Below are positions 5,533 through 5,877 of a DNA stretch of 5,877 bases, in pieces. The first letter of the stretch is position 1, and every line of letters starts with the position of its first letter. Position numbers and translations under genes: made by a program. Source of the stretch: Actinomycetota bacterium (GTDB lineage: Bacteria; Actinomycetota; Acidimicrobiia; IMCC26256; PALSA-610); the NCBI GenBank assembly GCA_005779345.1, contig SXJQ01000017.1, positions 1 to 5,877 of the forward strand, given 5' to 3'. The notes under the pieces are model-generated. The model was not told where the DNA came from. It did not search any database and was given only the letters and a program-made list of their open reading frames with translations.

Positions 5533-5877
5533 ATGACCTCACCCCCCACCCCGGTCCGCGGCGGCGCCGTGCACCTCGATCCGCCCGGTCCCGAACCGGT
5601 CGGACGCGGCCGCTTCGGCGAGTACGGCGGCCGCTTCGTCCCCGAGACGCTCATCGCCGCGCTCGACGAGTTGACCGAGGAGTTCCGCTCGGCGTGGCAC
5701 GACGACGCCTTCCGGGCCGAGTACGCCGGACTTCTCCAGTCCTACGCCGGCCGTCCGACCCCCATCACCGAGTGTCACCGACTCTCCGAGCGTCTCGGTG
5801 TGCGTGTCATCTTGAAGCGCGAAGACCTGACGCACACCGGGTCGCACAAGATCAACAACGTGCTCGGCCAGGCGCTC
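5533..5877 (+). CDS. trpB: Tryptophan synthase beta chain, canonical TrpB1 type (5' part, cut by window edge)
   Basis: The first 115 codons of the beta subunit of tryptophan synthase, which condenses indole passed from TrpA with L-serine using PLP. The frame is open to the last base and has no stop. Motifs are GRFGEYGGRFVPETL at 26-40, YAGRPTPITECHRLSERL at 71-88, then LKREDLTHTGSHKINN at 94-109, in which K106 is the PLP lysine, and LGQAL at the edge. The HTGSHKINN form marks it as TrpB1, distinct from the TrpB2 upstream with its SHKPNT motif. The first 25 residues are a Pro/Gly-rich leader longer than in enterobacterial TrpB. AGGGAG at 5521-5526, six bases before the ATG, supports the start. 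It lies 25 bases after the propeller gene, with no terminator visible in between, so read-through from that gene is likely. The remaining roughly 290 codons and probably trpA lie beyond the window. Confidence 0.97.
   Translation, partial: MTSPPTPVRGGAVHLDPPGPEPVGRGRFGEYGGRFVPETLIAALDELTEEFRSAWHDDAFRAEYAGLLQSYAGRPTPITECHRLSERLGVRVILKREDLTHTGSHKINNVLGQAL

Noticed and set aside
4362..5654. Long minus-strand open frame (430 codons) opposite the propeller gene and start of trpB1
   Set aside because: It spans two real genes and a gap. Its apparent repeats only mirror the FG-GAP coding repeats on the other strand.

Overview
This high-GC window carries part of a tryptophan biosynthesis locus with all genes on the + strand. 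The order is trpC, a TrpB2-type tryptophan synthase beta-like gene, trpF, a small secreted protein of unknown function, a secreted FG-GAP beta-propeller protein, and the 5' part of a canonical (TrpB1-type) trpB that runs off the right edge. Strong third-position G/C bias, strong Shine-Dalgarno sites on some genes and apparently leaderless starts on others suggest an actinobacterial genome. The combination of TrpB2, TrpB1 and a dedicated TrpF would fit a deep-branching lineage such as Acidimicrobiia. That placement is inference; no marker gene here proves it.

Layout: 1-57 is a short upstream region with a possible promoter and no Shine-Dalgarno site. trpC (58-852) is followed, after 91 bases, by trpB2 (944-2206), which has a near-perfect ribosome binding site. 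trpF (2305-3060) again lacks a ribosome binding site but has a TAACCT box just upstream. The 171-base gap 3061-3231 holds a 17-bp tandem repeat and a GC hairpin. Next come a 173-aa exported protein (3232-3753), a strong 15-bp hairpin that looks like a terminator (3771-3807), and a 519-aa exported seven-repeat propeller (3948-5507). trpB1 starts 25 bases after the propeller stop codon.

Functionally, TrpF (phosphoribosylanthranilate to CdRP), TrpC (CdRP to indole-3-glycerol phosphate) and TrpB (indole plus serine to tryptophan) are consecutive steps; trpA is probably just beyond the right edge. The unusual points are two divergent trpB genes in one locus, a dedicated TrpF with a C-terminal tail of about 45 residues, and two secreted proteins unrelated to amino-acid synthesis lying between trpF and trpB1. 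The propeller appears to be a complete circularly closed seven-blade fold. I see no RNA genes, CRISPR arrays, insertion sequences or integrase genes.
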